NCBI GenBank assembly: GCA_040219275.1
Contig: JAVJSU010000050.1
Span: 1-16,393, forward strand
DNA: 16,393 nucleotides
Reading direction: 5' to 3'
Source: JAVJSU01 sp040219275
Lineage (GTDB): Bacteria; Chloroflexota; Anaerolineae; Aggregatilineales; Phototrophicaceae
Position numbers and translations under genes: made by a program. The notes under the pieces are model-generated. The model saw only the letters and a list, made by a program, of their open reading frames with translations, had not been told where the DNA came from and did not search any database. This document shows positions 7,890 to 15,304 of this stretch, in pieces. Each line of letters starts with the position of its first letter. The stretch's first letter is position 1.

Positions 7890-7919
7890 ATAATTTTTGC
7901 GATTTAGCGCCACAGTTAA
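7890..7919 (-). promoter_or_regulatory. Candidate promoter of the SnoaL/ABC operon
   Basis: On the minus strand TTAACT (-35, 4 of 6 to consensus) and AATTAT (-10, 4 of 6) are separated by 18 bases. The predicted start near 7883 puts the type B operator directly downstream. Other arrangements, such as one using TTGGCA nearer the operator, lack a -10 at good spacing. The call is weak and rests partly on the operator position. Confidence 0.3.
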
Positions 7920-7967
7920 GGTTGTTTATTCTGACCAAAATAGTCTGTGAAGACCCTGATAACCTGT

Positions 7968-8963
7968 TTAGGTCGATCCTCTGATTACAAGTTCAACCGG
8001 AATGACTTCATGGGTTGACTTATAGTCAGAATGTTCAATCTGCTGATTGATAATCTCGATGACCCGTTGTCCAATATATTGCAGAGGTTGTTTGACGGTG
8101 GTGATGTGTGGCATGGTCATAAAGCCTGCCCGAAGTCCGTCAAACCCGATCACGGATACATCTTCAGGTACCCGCAACTGATGTGCTTGTAACACCCGTA
8201 TAACATCCACCGCGATCAAATCGTGGAACGCAAAGATAGCGGTGGGAGGATCGTCTAATCTCAAAAGTTTCTCGGTTGGCTGAATGCCACTATCCGGCTC
8301 AAGATAGGTAGGAACAATGAGGTTTTCGTCTCGCTCTATGCCTGCTTCTTTGAGCGCATCCAGATAGCCTTTTAAACGTGCATCATTCGCGGTATTCAGT
8401 TCCGGACGTGTGGTAAAGGCGATTCGACGATGTCCCTGCTCAATCAGGTAGCGCATGGCTTGTATCGAACCATCATAGTAATCCGGCACCACATACGATA
8501 CGCGATTATCCTGAATTTCCCGCCCCATGACGACAAACGGAAACTTTTCGCTTAAGAGAGTCTCGATGGTTTCAGTATCGTAGTGGGTGGAGAATAGGAT
8601 GACCCCATCAATTTCTCCGGCACGGCATACCTTGAGTAGATGACTCGGATTATTATCTGTAATCGTATAAATGAGCAGGTTTTTGCCGAACTCCTGCGAA
8701 GTGAGCACTGCACCCGGAATGATTCCAGACAAATAATCCACCACATAGTCAATAGATGTATTCAGGAACAGCCCTATTTTGTCTGTTCGCCCACGCCGTA
8801 AATTGCGTGCCGCCGCGCTCGGTTGATACCCTAACTCAATCGCGGTTTTCATCACAAGTTCACGCGTTGCCAACGACACATCAGAATAACCGTTCAAGGC
8901 TTTTGAAACGGTTGACTTTGAAATATCAAGGTGCTGTGCAATGTCCTGAATTGTTTTGGACAT
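7968..8963 (-). CDS. LacI-family transcriptional regulator (first)
   Basis: A 331-residue LacI-family repressor. The helix-turn-helix is at 4-23 (TIQDIAQHLDISKSTVSKAL), the hinge helix at about 47-60 (YQPSAAARNLRRGR), and the periplasmic-binding-like sensor domain follows, ending in ELVIRGS. I chose the ATG at 8963 because LacI proteins begin just before this helix. Longer starts at 9011 and 8984 add 16 or 7 unusual residues, and no candidate has a good Shine-Dalgarno sequence. The gene sits between the SnoaL/ABC operon downstream and the divergent catabolic operon. Operators of two types border its own promoter, so it probably controls itself. The effector is unknown, probably a sugar-like compound. 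Which operator type it binds is not decided by the sequence. Confidence 0.92.
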   Translation of the reverse strand: MSKTIQDIAQHLDISKSTVSKALNGYSDVSLATRELVMKTAIELGYQPSAAARNLRRGRTDKIGLFLNTSIDYVVDYLSGIIPGAVLTSQEFGKNLLIYTITDNNPSHLLKVCRAGEIDGVILFSTHYDTETIETLLSEKFPFVVMGREIQDNRVSYVVPDYYDGSIQAMRYLIEQGHRRIAFTTRPELNTANDARLKGYLDALKEAGIERDENLIVPTYLEPDSGIQPTEKLLRLDDPPTAIFAFHDLIAVDVIRVLQAHQLRVPEDVSVIGFDGLRAGFMTMPHITTVKQPLQYIGQRVIEIINQQIEHSDYKSTHEVIPVELVIRGST

Positions 8964-8973
8964 AATTCGTTGA

Positions 8974-8989
8974 CCGAAATCCATTTCGC
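8974..8989. promoter_or_regulatory. LacI-family operator, type B, before the first lacI gene
   Basis: CCGAAATCCATTTCGC matches the operator at 7862-7877 in 13 of 16 bases, with symmetric CGAAA/TTTCG arms. It lies about 7-22 bases downstream of the expected start of the lacI transcript and just before its chosen ATG, the same layout as at the SnoaL/ABC operon. It lacks the central CG of the first copy, so binding may be weaker. If translation began at 9011 it would be inside the coding region. Confidence 0.5.
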
Positions 8990-9001
8990 CGATACTTTTA
9001 G

Positions 9002-9030
9002 ATGGTAGCATATGTTGAATACGTATGCAA
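9002..9030 (-). promoter_or_regulatory. Candidate promoter of the first lacI gene
   Basis: On the minus strand TTGCAT (-35) and TACCAT (-10, 4 of 6) are 17 bases apart, giving a start near 8995. The -35 and spacer lie inside the type A operator (9013-9032) and a type B operator lies just downstream. The overlap with both operators makes the placement plausible, but the boxes themselves are only fair. Confidence 0.35.
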
Positions 9031-9032
9031 AA
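9013..9032. promoter_or_regulatory. LacI-family operator, type A, copy 1
   Basis: TGTTGAATACGTATGCAAAA matches the perfect palindrome at 9158-9177 in 18 of 20 bases, with the right arm intact. It overlaps the candidate lacI promoter. Its centre is 145 bp from that of the other copy, close to 14 helical turns, which would allow DNA looping between the two divergent promoters. Confidence 0.65.
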
Positions 9033-9131
9033 ATTGCCTCATTCCCATGTTTCTTGCGTGGTACTGTCAAACTGCACGCGCCGCACAACACCCTGTTGGC
9101 GAGCGTTAGACAATTTGCATTGAGCAATTAG

Positions 9132-9160
9132 TTGACAAACGATAAAACATTGAGTAATTT
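9132..9160 (+). promoter_or_regulatory. Promoter of the plus-strand catabolic operon
   Basis: A consensus -35 TTGACA (9132-9137) is followed after exactly 17 bases by TAATTT (9155-9160) as the -10. The expected start near 9167 is the centre of the type A palindrome, the classic place for a LacI-type repressor to block initiation. The cupin Shine-Dalgarno sequence follows about 37 bases later. Confidence 0.65.
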
Positions 9161-9177
9161 TGCATACGTATGCAAAA
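9158..9177. promoter_or_regulatory. LacI-family operator, type A, copy 2 (perfect palindrome)
   Basis: TTTTGCATAC and its exact reverse complement abut to form a perfect 20-bp palindrome with a central CG, the hallmark of LacI-family operators. It covers the end of the -10 box and the expected transcription start of the plus-strand operon. A near copy lies at 9013-9032, and a half-site (TTTGCAT) at 9114-9120. One of the two LacI proteins encoded here is the likely ligand. Confidence 0.75.
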
Positions 9178-9215
9178 AAAATTTAAGCTCTACTTATTTT
9201 GCAGGAGAGAGCCTC

Positions 9216-9872
9216 ATGGAACATCCAAAACAAACACCTGAAAGCATGGCAGAGCGTATCATGCGATTCAGTGATCTCAAAAATAAAGGAATCCCCATCA
9301 TGTTTATTGACAGCATGTTGCCGGGACATCAACGAATGAACTATGCCGTCATCGGTGATACGGCTAGCGAGAACCCGGATTTTGAAATTCAGCGGGCGAT
9401 TACTGCACCTCATAATTTTCAAATTGGCATGGGATGGGCACCCCCAAATAGCGGACCCGCATGGCACACACATGACTATGTAGAGTCATTTTTTATCCTC
9501 AAAGGTCCCTGGCGATTTTACTGGGGCAATTCCAATGATCCTGATGAGGTGGAAGGCTATTTTGACCTCGATGAATGGGACATGATTTCGCTTCCGCCCG
9601 GCATGTATCGCAGTTTTGAGTATATCGGCGAGCAAATTGGATGGTTCTTCGCCGTGCTGGAATCACATCAGGTTTTTGAAGGCAAAGACCCCTATTGGGC
9701 ACCAAAAGTCGAACAAGCCGCCCTAAACATCGGGTATCAAGCGAATGAAAAAGGCAAAATGATTCATCCAGCGGATTATGAATCACAAAAAATCGCCCAG
9801 AATGAAAACTTACTCACGCAATTTCGGAATCTGACCGGCGTTGATCTCAAAGATTTCCAGCCACCGAAATAA
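9216..9872 (+). CDS. Cupin-domain protein
   Basis: A 218-residue protein with one cupin barrel in the middle. Motif 1 is at 80-97 (GPAWHTHDYVESFFILKG), with metal ligands His84, His86 and Glu90. Motif 2 is at 119-134 (DEWDMISLPPGMYRSF); the His usually found there is Arg132. The barrel therefore has three of the four standard ligands. The flanks (1-65 and 150-218) are family-specific. The ATG at 9216 has a strong AGGAGAG Shine-Dalgarno sequence; a longer TTG start at 9132 would include the promoter and operator and is rejected. It is the first gene of the operon, under the type A operator. Cupins of this kind can be isomerases, dioxygenases or sugar-binding proteins; I cannot choose among these. 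Confidence 0.87.
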   Translation: MEHPKQTPESMAERIMRFSDLKNKGIPIMFIDSMLPGHQRMNYAVIGDTASENPDFEIQRAITAPHNFQIGMGWAPPNSGPAWHTHDYVESFFILKGPWRFYWGNSNDPDEVEGYFDLDEWDMISLPPGMYRSFEYIGEQIGWFFAVLESHQVFEGKDPYWAPKVEQAALNIGYQANEKGKMIHPADYESQKIAQNENLLTQFRNLTGVDLKDFQPPK

Positions 9873-9898
9873 TCCATTGATAGAACGGAGAAGACATC

Positions 9899-11047
9899 TT
9901 GAAAGCGAGTTCAGAACGTATCCTCACCACTCATGTTGGCAGTATGCCCCGCCCCCAATATGTCGTGGATCAATTGTTCGCACAGGATCAAAGCAATAAC
10001 TACGACCCGGTTGAATTTGACGCGGTTATGTCTAAAGCGGTGAAAGAGGTGGCAGAAAAACAGGTGGCATCCGGTGTAGACATCATCAGTGATGGTGAGA
10101 TGAGCAAGATCAGCTATGCTACCTATATCCGGCATCGTCTGACCGGCTTTGAAATTGCGGATACACCCCGCGCAACCCCTAAAGATTTGGATGATTTTCC
10201 GGCGTTCAAGCAACGCCTTGCCGAACAGGGTGGCACGCCAAAATATCATCGTCCTGTCGTGCGTGGCGAAATCAAAATTAAAGATTTAGCCCCGCTTGAA
10301 AAAGATATTGCCAATCTAAAAGCCGCCGCAAACGCAGTTGGTGCGAACGAAGCCTTCATGAACGCCGCTTCTCCCGGTGTCATTGCTGTGTTCCAACCGA
10401 ACGAATATTACAAAAGGGACGAAGATTATTTACAGGCGCTCGCCGAAGTCATGAAAATTGAGTACGAAAAAATTGTTGGTGCGGGTTTGATTTTGCAGGT
10501 TGATTGTCCTGATTTAGCAATGGGACGGCACATTCGTTTTCGGGATGATGATACGCCCACCTTCAAAAAAGCCGCGCAACGACAGGTAGAGGCGCTCAAT
10601 TATGCGCTGGAAAATGTGCCGGCTGACCGTGTGCGGATGCACCTGTGTTGGGGTAACTATGAAGGTCCGCACACCCATGATATTGATCTGGATGAAATTA
10701 TTGACATCGTGCTTGGCGCGAAACCACAGGCGATCCAATTTGAAGGGGCAAATCCACGCCACGCCCATGAATGGCAGGTGTGGGCGAGCGCCAATATTCC
10801 AGATGACAAAATCCTGATTCCCGGTGTGCTGGACACCACAACCAATTTTGTCGAACATCCTGATCTTGTGGCGGAACGTATAGAACGGTATGCCAATATT
10901 GTCGGCAAAGAGCGCGTTATCGCCGGTACAGATTGCGGATTTGGAACATTTGCGGGGTTCGGCGCGGTGCATCCTGATATTGCCTATGCCAAACTCAGCT
11001 CTCTGGCGGAAGGTGCACGGCGGGCAAGCGAGAAACTCTGGAGCTAG
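9899..11047 (+). CDS. MetE C-terminal-like (UROD/MetE superfamily) zinc protein
   Basis: A 382-residue protein matching only the C-terminal catalytic half of cobalamin-independent methionine synthase. It starts with the typical TTHVGSMPRP (10-19), and all four zinc ligands of that family can be placed: His248 and Cys250 (RMHLCWGN), Glu282 (IQFEGAN) and Cys346 (AGTDCGF). Relatives of this length include archaeal-type methionine synthases, epoxyalkane:coenzyme M transferases and many uncharacterised paralogues; they activate a thiol on zinc for alkyl transfer. The TTG start is preceded by GGAG at 8 bases, and no nearby ATG fits. In this catabolic operon a role in handling a methyl or thioether group is more likely than methionine synthesis, but that is inference. 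Confidence 0.88.
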   Translation: MKASSERILTTHVGSMPRPQYVVDQLFAQDQSNNYDPVEFDAVMSKAVKEVAEKQVASGVDIISDGEMSKISYATYIRHRLTGFEIADTPRATPKDLDDFPAFKQRLAEQGGTPKYHRPVVRGEIKIKDLAPLEKDIANLKAAANAVGANEAFMNAASPGVIAVFQPNEYYKRDEDYLQALAEVMKIEYEKIVGAGLILQVDCPDLAMGRHIRFRDDDTPTFKKAAQRQVEALNYALENVPADRVRMHLCWGNYEGPHTHDIDLDEIIDIVLGAKPQAIQFEGANPRHAHEWQVWASANIPDDKILIPGVLDTTTNFVEHPDLVAERIERYANIVGKERVIAGTDCGFGTFAGFGAVHPDIAYAKLSSLAEGARRASEKLWS

Positions 11048-11052
11048 GCATC

Positions 11053-11793
11053 ATGGGACAATTGCCGCTACTGCTCTTACCCGGAACGCTGTGTGATGCC
11101 ACCTTGTTTGGGCATCAAGTTAATCATCTTGTAGACGTTGCGATGCCGATGGTCATTGACGTGCATCATCAAGATAACTTGCATGATGTTGCACAATACA
11201 TCCTTCAGCAAGTGGATGCGCTAGGGAGCGAGCGATTTGCAGTCGCGGGTTTATCTTACGGCGGCATCGTCGCCTTTGAACTGTGGAGGCAAGCCCCACA
11301 TCGTATCGCAAAAATTGCGCTTCTAAACACGAACCCGCATGAAGCCGCACCACAGACAAAGGCAAGCCAGCAACGGTTCGTCGGGATGGCACACCTCGGC
11401 GAATTTAGAGCAATCACAACTGATTTTCTGAAAGATGTCATGCTTCATCCTGACCATCGGAAGGATCAGGAATTACGCCAAAAAGTGCTCAACATGGCGC
11501 AAACAATTGGCGTGGAGGGTTTTGTGAATGAAGTGAAAGCTCAATTGGCGCGTCCGAGCGCGATCCCTGATTTGCAAACCATCACCTGCCCCACGCTGAT
11601 CCTTACCGGACGCGAAGATCAGGTGGTACCGGTAGTGGCGCATGAGCAGATGGCGCGGCTGATACCCCATAGTCGGCTGGTGATTGTCGAGCATTGTGGA
11701 CATCTAAGCACAATGGAACAACCCGAAATCGTTACACAAGCACTGCGTGACTGGTTAACTGAGGAAGGACTCTGGCGAGAAAAAATACCATGA
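11053..11793 (+). CDS. Alpha/beta-hydrolase
   Basis: A 246-residue alpha/beta-hydrolase fold protein with a complete triad: nucleophile Ser68 in the elbow AGLSYGG (65-71), Asp189 in TGREDQVVP (185-193) and His217 in EHCGHLS (213-219). The N-terminal LLLLPGTLCDATLF (6-19) supplies the oxyanion-hole strand. No signal peptide is seen, so it is cytoplasmic. It follows the MetE-like gene after 5 bases, with GGAG upstream, and its last codons overlap the next start by ATGA, so it is translationally coupled to the aldolase. Likely substrates are an ester, lactone or C-C bond in the pathway intermediate; nothing in the sequence picks one. Confidence 0.92.
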   Translation: MGQLPLLLLPGTLCDATLFGHQVNHLVDVAMPMVIDVHHQDNLHDVAQYILQQVDALGSERFAVAGLSYGGIVAFELWRQAPHRIAKIALLNTNPHEAAPQTKASQQRFVGMAHLGEFRAITTDFLKDVMLHPDHRKDQELRQKVLNMAQTIGVEGFVNEVKAQLARPSAIPDLQTITCPTLILTGREDQVVPVVAHEQMARLIPHSRLVIVEHCGHLSTMEQPEIVTQALRDWLTEEGLWREKIP

Positions 11794-12557
11794 AAGCAAA
11801 CAAACTGCGGAAAATTTGGGCGGATGGCGGAACGGTCATCAACGGCTGGTTACACATTCCCAGTATGTGGTCGGCAGAGCTTATGGCACACGCCGGATGG
11901 GATAGCATCACTGTCGATATGCAACATGGGATGCACGGCATTGAAACCGTGATTCAGATGATGCAAGCCATCTCCACCACAGAAACTGTCCCACTAGCAC
12001 GGGTTAATTGGAACGAACCCGGTAGCATCATGCGCTTATTGGATGCCGGTGCATTTGGAATCATCTGCCCGATGATTAACACCCGTGCGGAGTGCGAAGC
12101 CTTTGTCGGTGCATGTCGCTATCCACCAATGGGCTATCGGAGTTTAGGTCCTACACGGGCGAGTGTGGTGATGGGTGCCGATTATGCCGATCATGCCAAT
12201 GATGAAATTCTGACGATTGCGATGATCGAGACCAGAGAAGCCCTTGAGAATGTTGAGGCGATTGCGAGCGTTGAGGGACTTGATATGCTCTTCGTCGGCA
12301 CAGGCGATTTACGGCTCAGTTTAAGCGGTCAAGTCGGGTTTGATAGCAACGACTCACAGGTAGAAGCGGCGCTAGATATGATCCTCAAAACCTGCGAATT
12401 CCATAACTTGATCGCCGGTATATTCACCGCATCCTCAGCGTATGCGGGACAAATGATTCAGCGGAGATTCCGGTTTGTGACCGTAAAAACCGATAGCATG
12501 ATTCTCAGCGAATATGCAAAACAACTCGTTGCCGAAACAAAAGAAAACTTAGAATAG
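11790..12557 (+). CDS. HpcH/HpaI-family class II aldolase
   Basis: A 255-residue aldolase of the HpcH/HpaI family, which makes or cleaves 2-keto-acids (pyruvate plus aldehyde) with a divalent metal. Key residues fall at the expected places: His46 in DMQHGMHG, Arg71 in PLARVNW, metal ligands Glu147 (IAMIET) and Asp173 (TGDLRLS). The DAGAFGIICPMI segment (85-96) is typical. The usual NDL metal motif appears as GDL. The start overlaps the hydrolase stop by 4 bases. It is probably the final carbon-carbon cleavage step of the pathway, releasing pyruvate or a close relative. Homologues act on sugar acids and on aromatic breakdown products, so the substrate remains open. Confidence 0.9.
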   Translation: MKANKLRKIWADGGTVINGWLHIPSMWSAELMAHAGWDSITVDMQHGMHGIETVIQMMQAISTTETVPLARVNWNEPGSIMRLLDAGAFGIICPMINTRAECEAFVGACRYPPMGYRSLGPTRASVVMGADYADHANDEILTIAMIETREALENVEAIASVEGLDMLFVGTGDLRLSLSGQVGFDSNDSQVEAALDMILKTCEFHNLIAGIFTASSAYAGQMIQRRFRFVTVKTDSMILSEYAKQLVAETKENLE

Positions 12558-12566
12558 AGGTTAAAA

Positions 12567-13859
12567 ATGACAGTTACTTATCTCAAAAAAGGTAAATCGC
12601 TTGATGAAAAAGCCCAGGCAGATGCCACAGTGCAGGCAAATGTAAGAGCAATTCTGGAAGATATTGCGGAACGTAAAGACGACGCGGTGCGCGAACTATC
12701 CCTCAAGTTTGATAAATGGCAACCGGCGGATTTCCGGCTCTCTGATGAACAAATTCAAAGTTGCATCAATAACTTGCCACAACAGGTGATTGATGACATC
12801 AAATTCGCACAGGAACAGGTGCGTAATTTTGCAAAAGCGCAACGCGCAGGCTTACAGGACATTGAAGTAGAGACCATTCCGGGTGTGATTCTCGGACACA
12901 AAAACATCCCGATTAGCCGTGTGGGCTGTTATGTCCCCGGCGGGCATTACCCGATGGTTGCCTCCGCCCATATGAGCGTCCTTACAGCGAAAACAGCCGG
13001 TGTGGATTATGTAATCGCCTGTACCCCACCCATCAATGGCGAACTCCCTGCCGCGACGATTGCCGCCATGCACTTCGGTGGCGCGGATGAGATTTACGTA
13101 TTGGGTGGTATTCAAGCAATGGCGGCGATGGCGTACGGCGCGGTTGGGATTGAACCGGTGGATATGATCGTCGGTCCCGGTAACGCCTATGTTGCTGAAG
13201 CGAAGCGTCAGTTATTCGGCGTGGTCGGTATTGATTTATTGGCGGGTCCTACCGAGGTATTGGTCATCGCAGATGATAGCTCCGATGTAGAAATTTGCGC
13301 GACAGATTTGCTGGGACAAGCGGAACACGGACCGACTTCGCCTGCTGTGTTGTTGACCACCAGCAAAAGCATTGCGGAAAACATCGAAACCGAGATCCAA
13401 CGCCAACTCCAAACGCTTCCCACCGCCGATATTGCGCGCGTCGCATGGCAAGATTATGGCGAAGTGATTCTGTGTGATACACAGGCGGAAATGCTCAAAG
13501 TTGCGGATGAAATCGCCAGCGAGCATGTGGAAATTCTTACTGAAGATCCGCAATATTTTCTGGATAACATGCGGAACTACGGGGCGTTGTTCCTCGGTCC
13601 ACGCACCAATGTTGCCTTCGGCGATAAAGTGATTGGCACCAATCATACCTTACCGACCAAAAAAGCCGCTCGCTATACAGGTGGTCTGTGGGTCGGGAAA
13701 TTCATCAAAACCGTCACCTATCAACGGATTATGACCGATGAAGCGAGTGCGTTAATCGGCGAAGTTGGAAGCCGTCTGTGTGAGATCGAACGCTTCATGG
13801 GACACAAAGAACAATGCGATTTGCGCGTGCGTCGCTATGGTAAAGCAATCGTTCGCTAG
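12567..13859 (+). CDS. HisD-family dehydrogenase, sulfopropanediol dehydrogenase (HpsN)-like
   Basis: A 430-residue NAD-dependent dehydrogenase of the histidinol dehydrogenase family. Zinc and catalytic residues are all present: Gln251 and His254 (GQAEHGP), Glu319-His320 (ASEHVEI), Asp353 (FGDK), His360 (GTNHTLPT) and His413. Details differ from true HisD and agree with what I recall of HpsN, the 2,3-dihydroxypropane-1-sulfonate 3-dehydrogenase: the MTVTYLKK start, GCYVPGGHYPMVASAHMSV (120-138) without the HisD A-Y-P-S-T pattern, and AARYTGGLWVGKFIKT (367-382). No other histidine-biosynthesis gene is nearby, which supports a catabolic role such as oxidising a primary alcohol to an acid. The RBS is GAGG, 7 bases before the ATG and directly after the aldolase gene. 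HpsN function itself is not proven. Confidence 0.88.
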   Translation: MTVTYLKKGKSLDEKAQADATVQANVRAILEDIAERKDDAVRELSLKFDKWQPADFRLSDEQIQSCINNLPQQVIDDIKFAQEQVRNFAKAQRAGLQDIEVETIPGVILGHKNIPISRVGCYVPGGHYPMVASAHMSVLTAKTAGVDYVIACTPPINGELPAATIAAMHFGGADEIYVLGGIQAMAAMAYGAVGIEPVDMIVGPGNAYVAEAKRQLFGVVGIDLLAGPTEVLVIADDSSDVEICATDLLGQAEHGPTSPAVLLTTSKSIAENIETEIQRQLQTLPTADIARVAWQDYGEVILCDTQAEMLKVADEIASEHVEILTEDPQYFLDNMRNYGALFLGPRTNVAFGDKVIGTNHTLPTKKAARYTGGLWVGKFIKTVTYQRIMTDEASALIGEVGSRLCEIERFMGHKEQCDLRVRRYGKAIVR

Positions 13860-13910
13860 CAAAACATGGTACGATAGATGCGTTTATTTACTGCAAATAG
13901 TTGACCCATT

Positions 13911-15293
13911 ATGAGTAAGAAATCGACATCAATCGAAGTAGCGAAGTTAGCGGGCGTTTCACAGTCAACGGTATCCCGCGTGTTCAGTAACAATAGCCCG
14001 AATGTCTCCGAAGAGACGCGGCAACGGGTGCTTAATGCGGCGGATGAACTCGGCTATCAACCGAATATCATTGCCCGCATGATGAGCACCCGCCAAACCA
14101 ATATCATCGGGATTGTCATGGCGACCATCACCAGCCCATTTTATCCGTATGTACTGGAAAAATTCTTAAAAGCACTCCAGGCGATTGACCGTCAGGTGTT
14201 GCTGTTCACTGCCTCACCCGATCAATCCGTAGACGATATTTTACCGCTTGTCCTGCAACATCAGGTGGATGCACTCATCATCACCTCGGCGACGCTTTCC
14301 TCAGACATGGTGGAGGAGTGCGAGCGCAGTGGTACACCGGTGATTCTATTCAATCGCTACGTCAGCGAAACGCAGGTGAGTGCTGTCTGTGCGGATAACG
14401 TGGCAGGTGGGCAGTTGATCGCCGATTTGCTGGTCGATAGCGGACACAGTCGCTTCGGGTATATCGCTGGACAGCAGAATACCTCCACCAATACGGATCG
14501 TCAACGCGGCTACACCGAACGCCTGCGCGAACGGGGTATCACCGACATCATGATTGCCGAAGCTGGCTATACCTATGAAAGTGGCTACGAAGCGGCAAAG
14601 AGTCTGTTACGTTCAGCACAAATGCGTCCCGATGCGATTTTCTGCGCGAATGATATTATGGCGCTCGGCGCGATTGATGCGGCACGCGAATTAAAGCTCA
14701 ACATTCCGTATGATGTGAGCATCGTCGGCTTTGATGACATTCCAATGGCGGGCTGGGGTGCCTATAACCTGACGACGGTTAGTCAGGAAGTGGACGAAAT
14801 GATTGACGCAACCATCACGCTTATGCTGGAAAAAATCGACGATCCGCACTCCCCGCCGGAACTCAGGTTGATTCCCGGCAAGCTCAAACGGCGCGGCTCT
14901 GTAGATGATCCCGCCTACGACTTTTCGCTGTCATGGGACAAAATCGTATCGTTCTATGAACATTTGACAACAACATCTGGTTGGCAATCCATGACACCAA
15001 TATTAGATATGATCTCTGAGATGCGCGAACGAGAATATGATAAAAAACTTCGTGCGGGACAATCACTCGCTACATTTATCCTTTCCCGCTCACGTAATTG
15101 GGGACTACAACCGCATGTGCTACAACCAACGATCCGGTTTAACGCAAATAACCTTACTTATATCCATCCAGACGAAGCAAGAACAAAAACGATACTCGAA
15201 TTTGACGGTGTTACGCTCAATGATGAAATTATCGCGCTCCTCGATAAATTAGCAGAGCATCCCATCGTTTATCCTGAACGAAAATACCGATAA
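13911..15293 (+). CDS. LacI-family regulator with extra C-terminal domain
   Basis: A 460-residue protein, against a usual LacI length of about 330-350. Residues 1-331 are a complete LacI regulator: HTH at 7-24 (SIEVAKLAGVSQSTVSRV), hinge at 49-62 (YQPNIIARMMSTRQ), sensor domain ending LKRRGSV. The hinge has Met where Leu is usual for minor-groove intercalation. Residues about 332-460 are an added segment (starts FSLSWDKIVSFYEHL) that I cannot assign. Its DNA is AT-richer: by hand count 14941-15060 is 39% GC, against 55% for 14821-14880. No stop or frameshift separates the parts. The start lies 51 bases after the dehydrogenase stop without a clear Shine-Dalgarno sequence. It probably regulates one of the two operons here. 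Confidence 0.9.
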   Translation: MSKKSTSIEVAKLAGVSQSTVSRVFSNNSPNVSEETRQRVLNAADELGYQPNIIARMMSTRQTNIIGIVMATITSPFYPYVLEKFLKALQAIDRQVLLFTASPDQSVDDILPLVLQHQVDALIITSATLSSDMVEECERSGTPVILFNRYVSETQVSAVCADNVAGGQLIADLLVDSGHSRFGYIAGQQNTSTNTDRQRGYTERLRERGITDIMIAEAGYTYESGYEAAKSLLRSAQMRPDAIFCANDIMALGAIDAARELKLNIPYDVSIVGFDDIPMAGWGAYNLTTVSQEVDEMIDATITLMLEKIDDPHSPPELRLIPGKLKRRGSVDDPAYDFSLSWDKIVSFYEHLTTTSGWQSMTPILDMISEMREREYDKKLRAGQSLATFILSRSRNWGLQPHVLQPTIRFNANNLTYIHPDEARTKTILEFDGVTLNDEIIALLDKLAEHPIVYPERKYR

Positions 15294-15304
15294 GGCAACC
15301 CTTC

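Noticed and set aside
9132..9215. Longer N-terminus for the cupin starting at TTG 9132
   Set aside because: It would begin inside the TTGACA box and include the -10 and the palindrome. The ATG at 9216 has a strong AGGAGAG sequence in front.
10514..10972. 152-codon minus-strand ORF inside the MetE-like gene
   Set aside because: It is fully antisense to a gene with strong motif support, and its product is rich in Cys and His without recognisable domains.
12567..13859. Annotation as histidinol dehydrogenase of histidine biosynthesis
   Set aside because: The catalytic residues are shared, but the subfamily marks and the catabolic neighbours favour an HpsN-like enzyme; no his genes are nearby.
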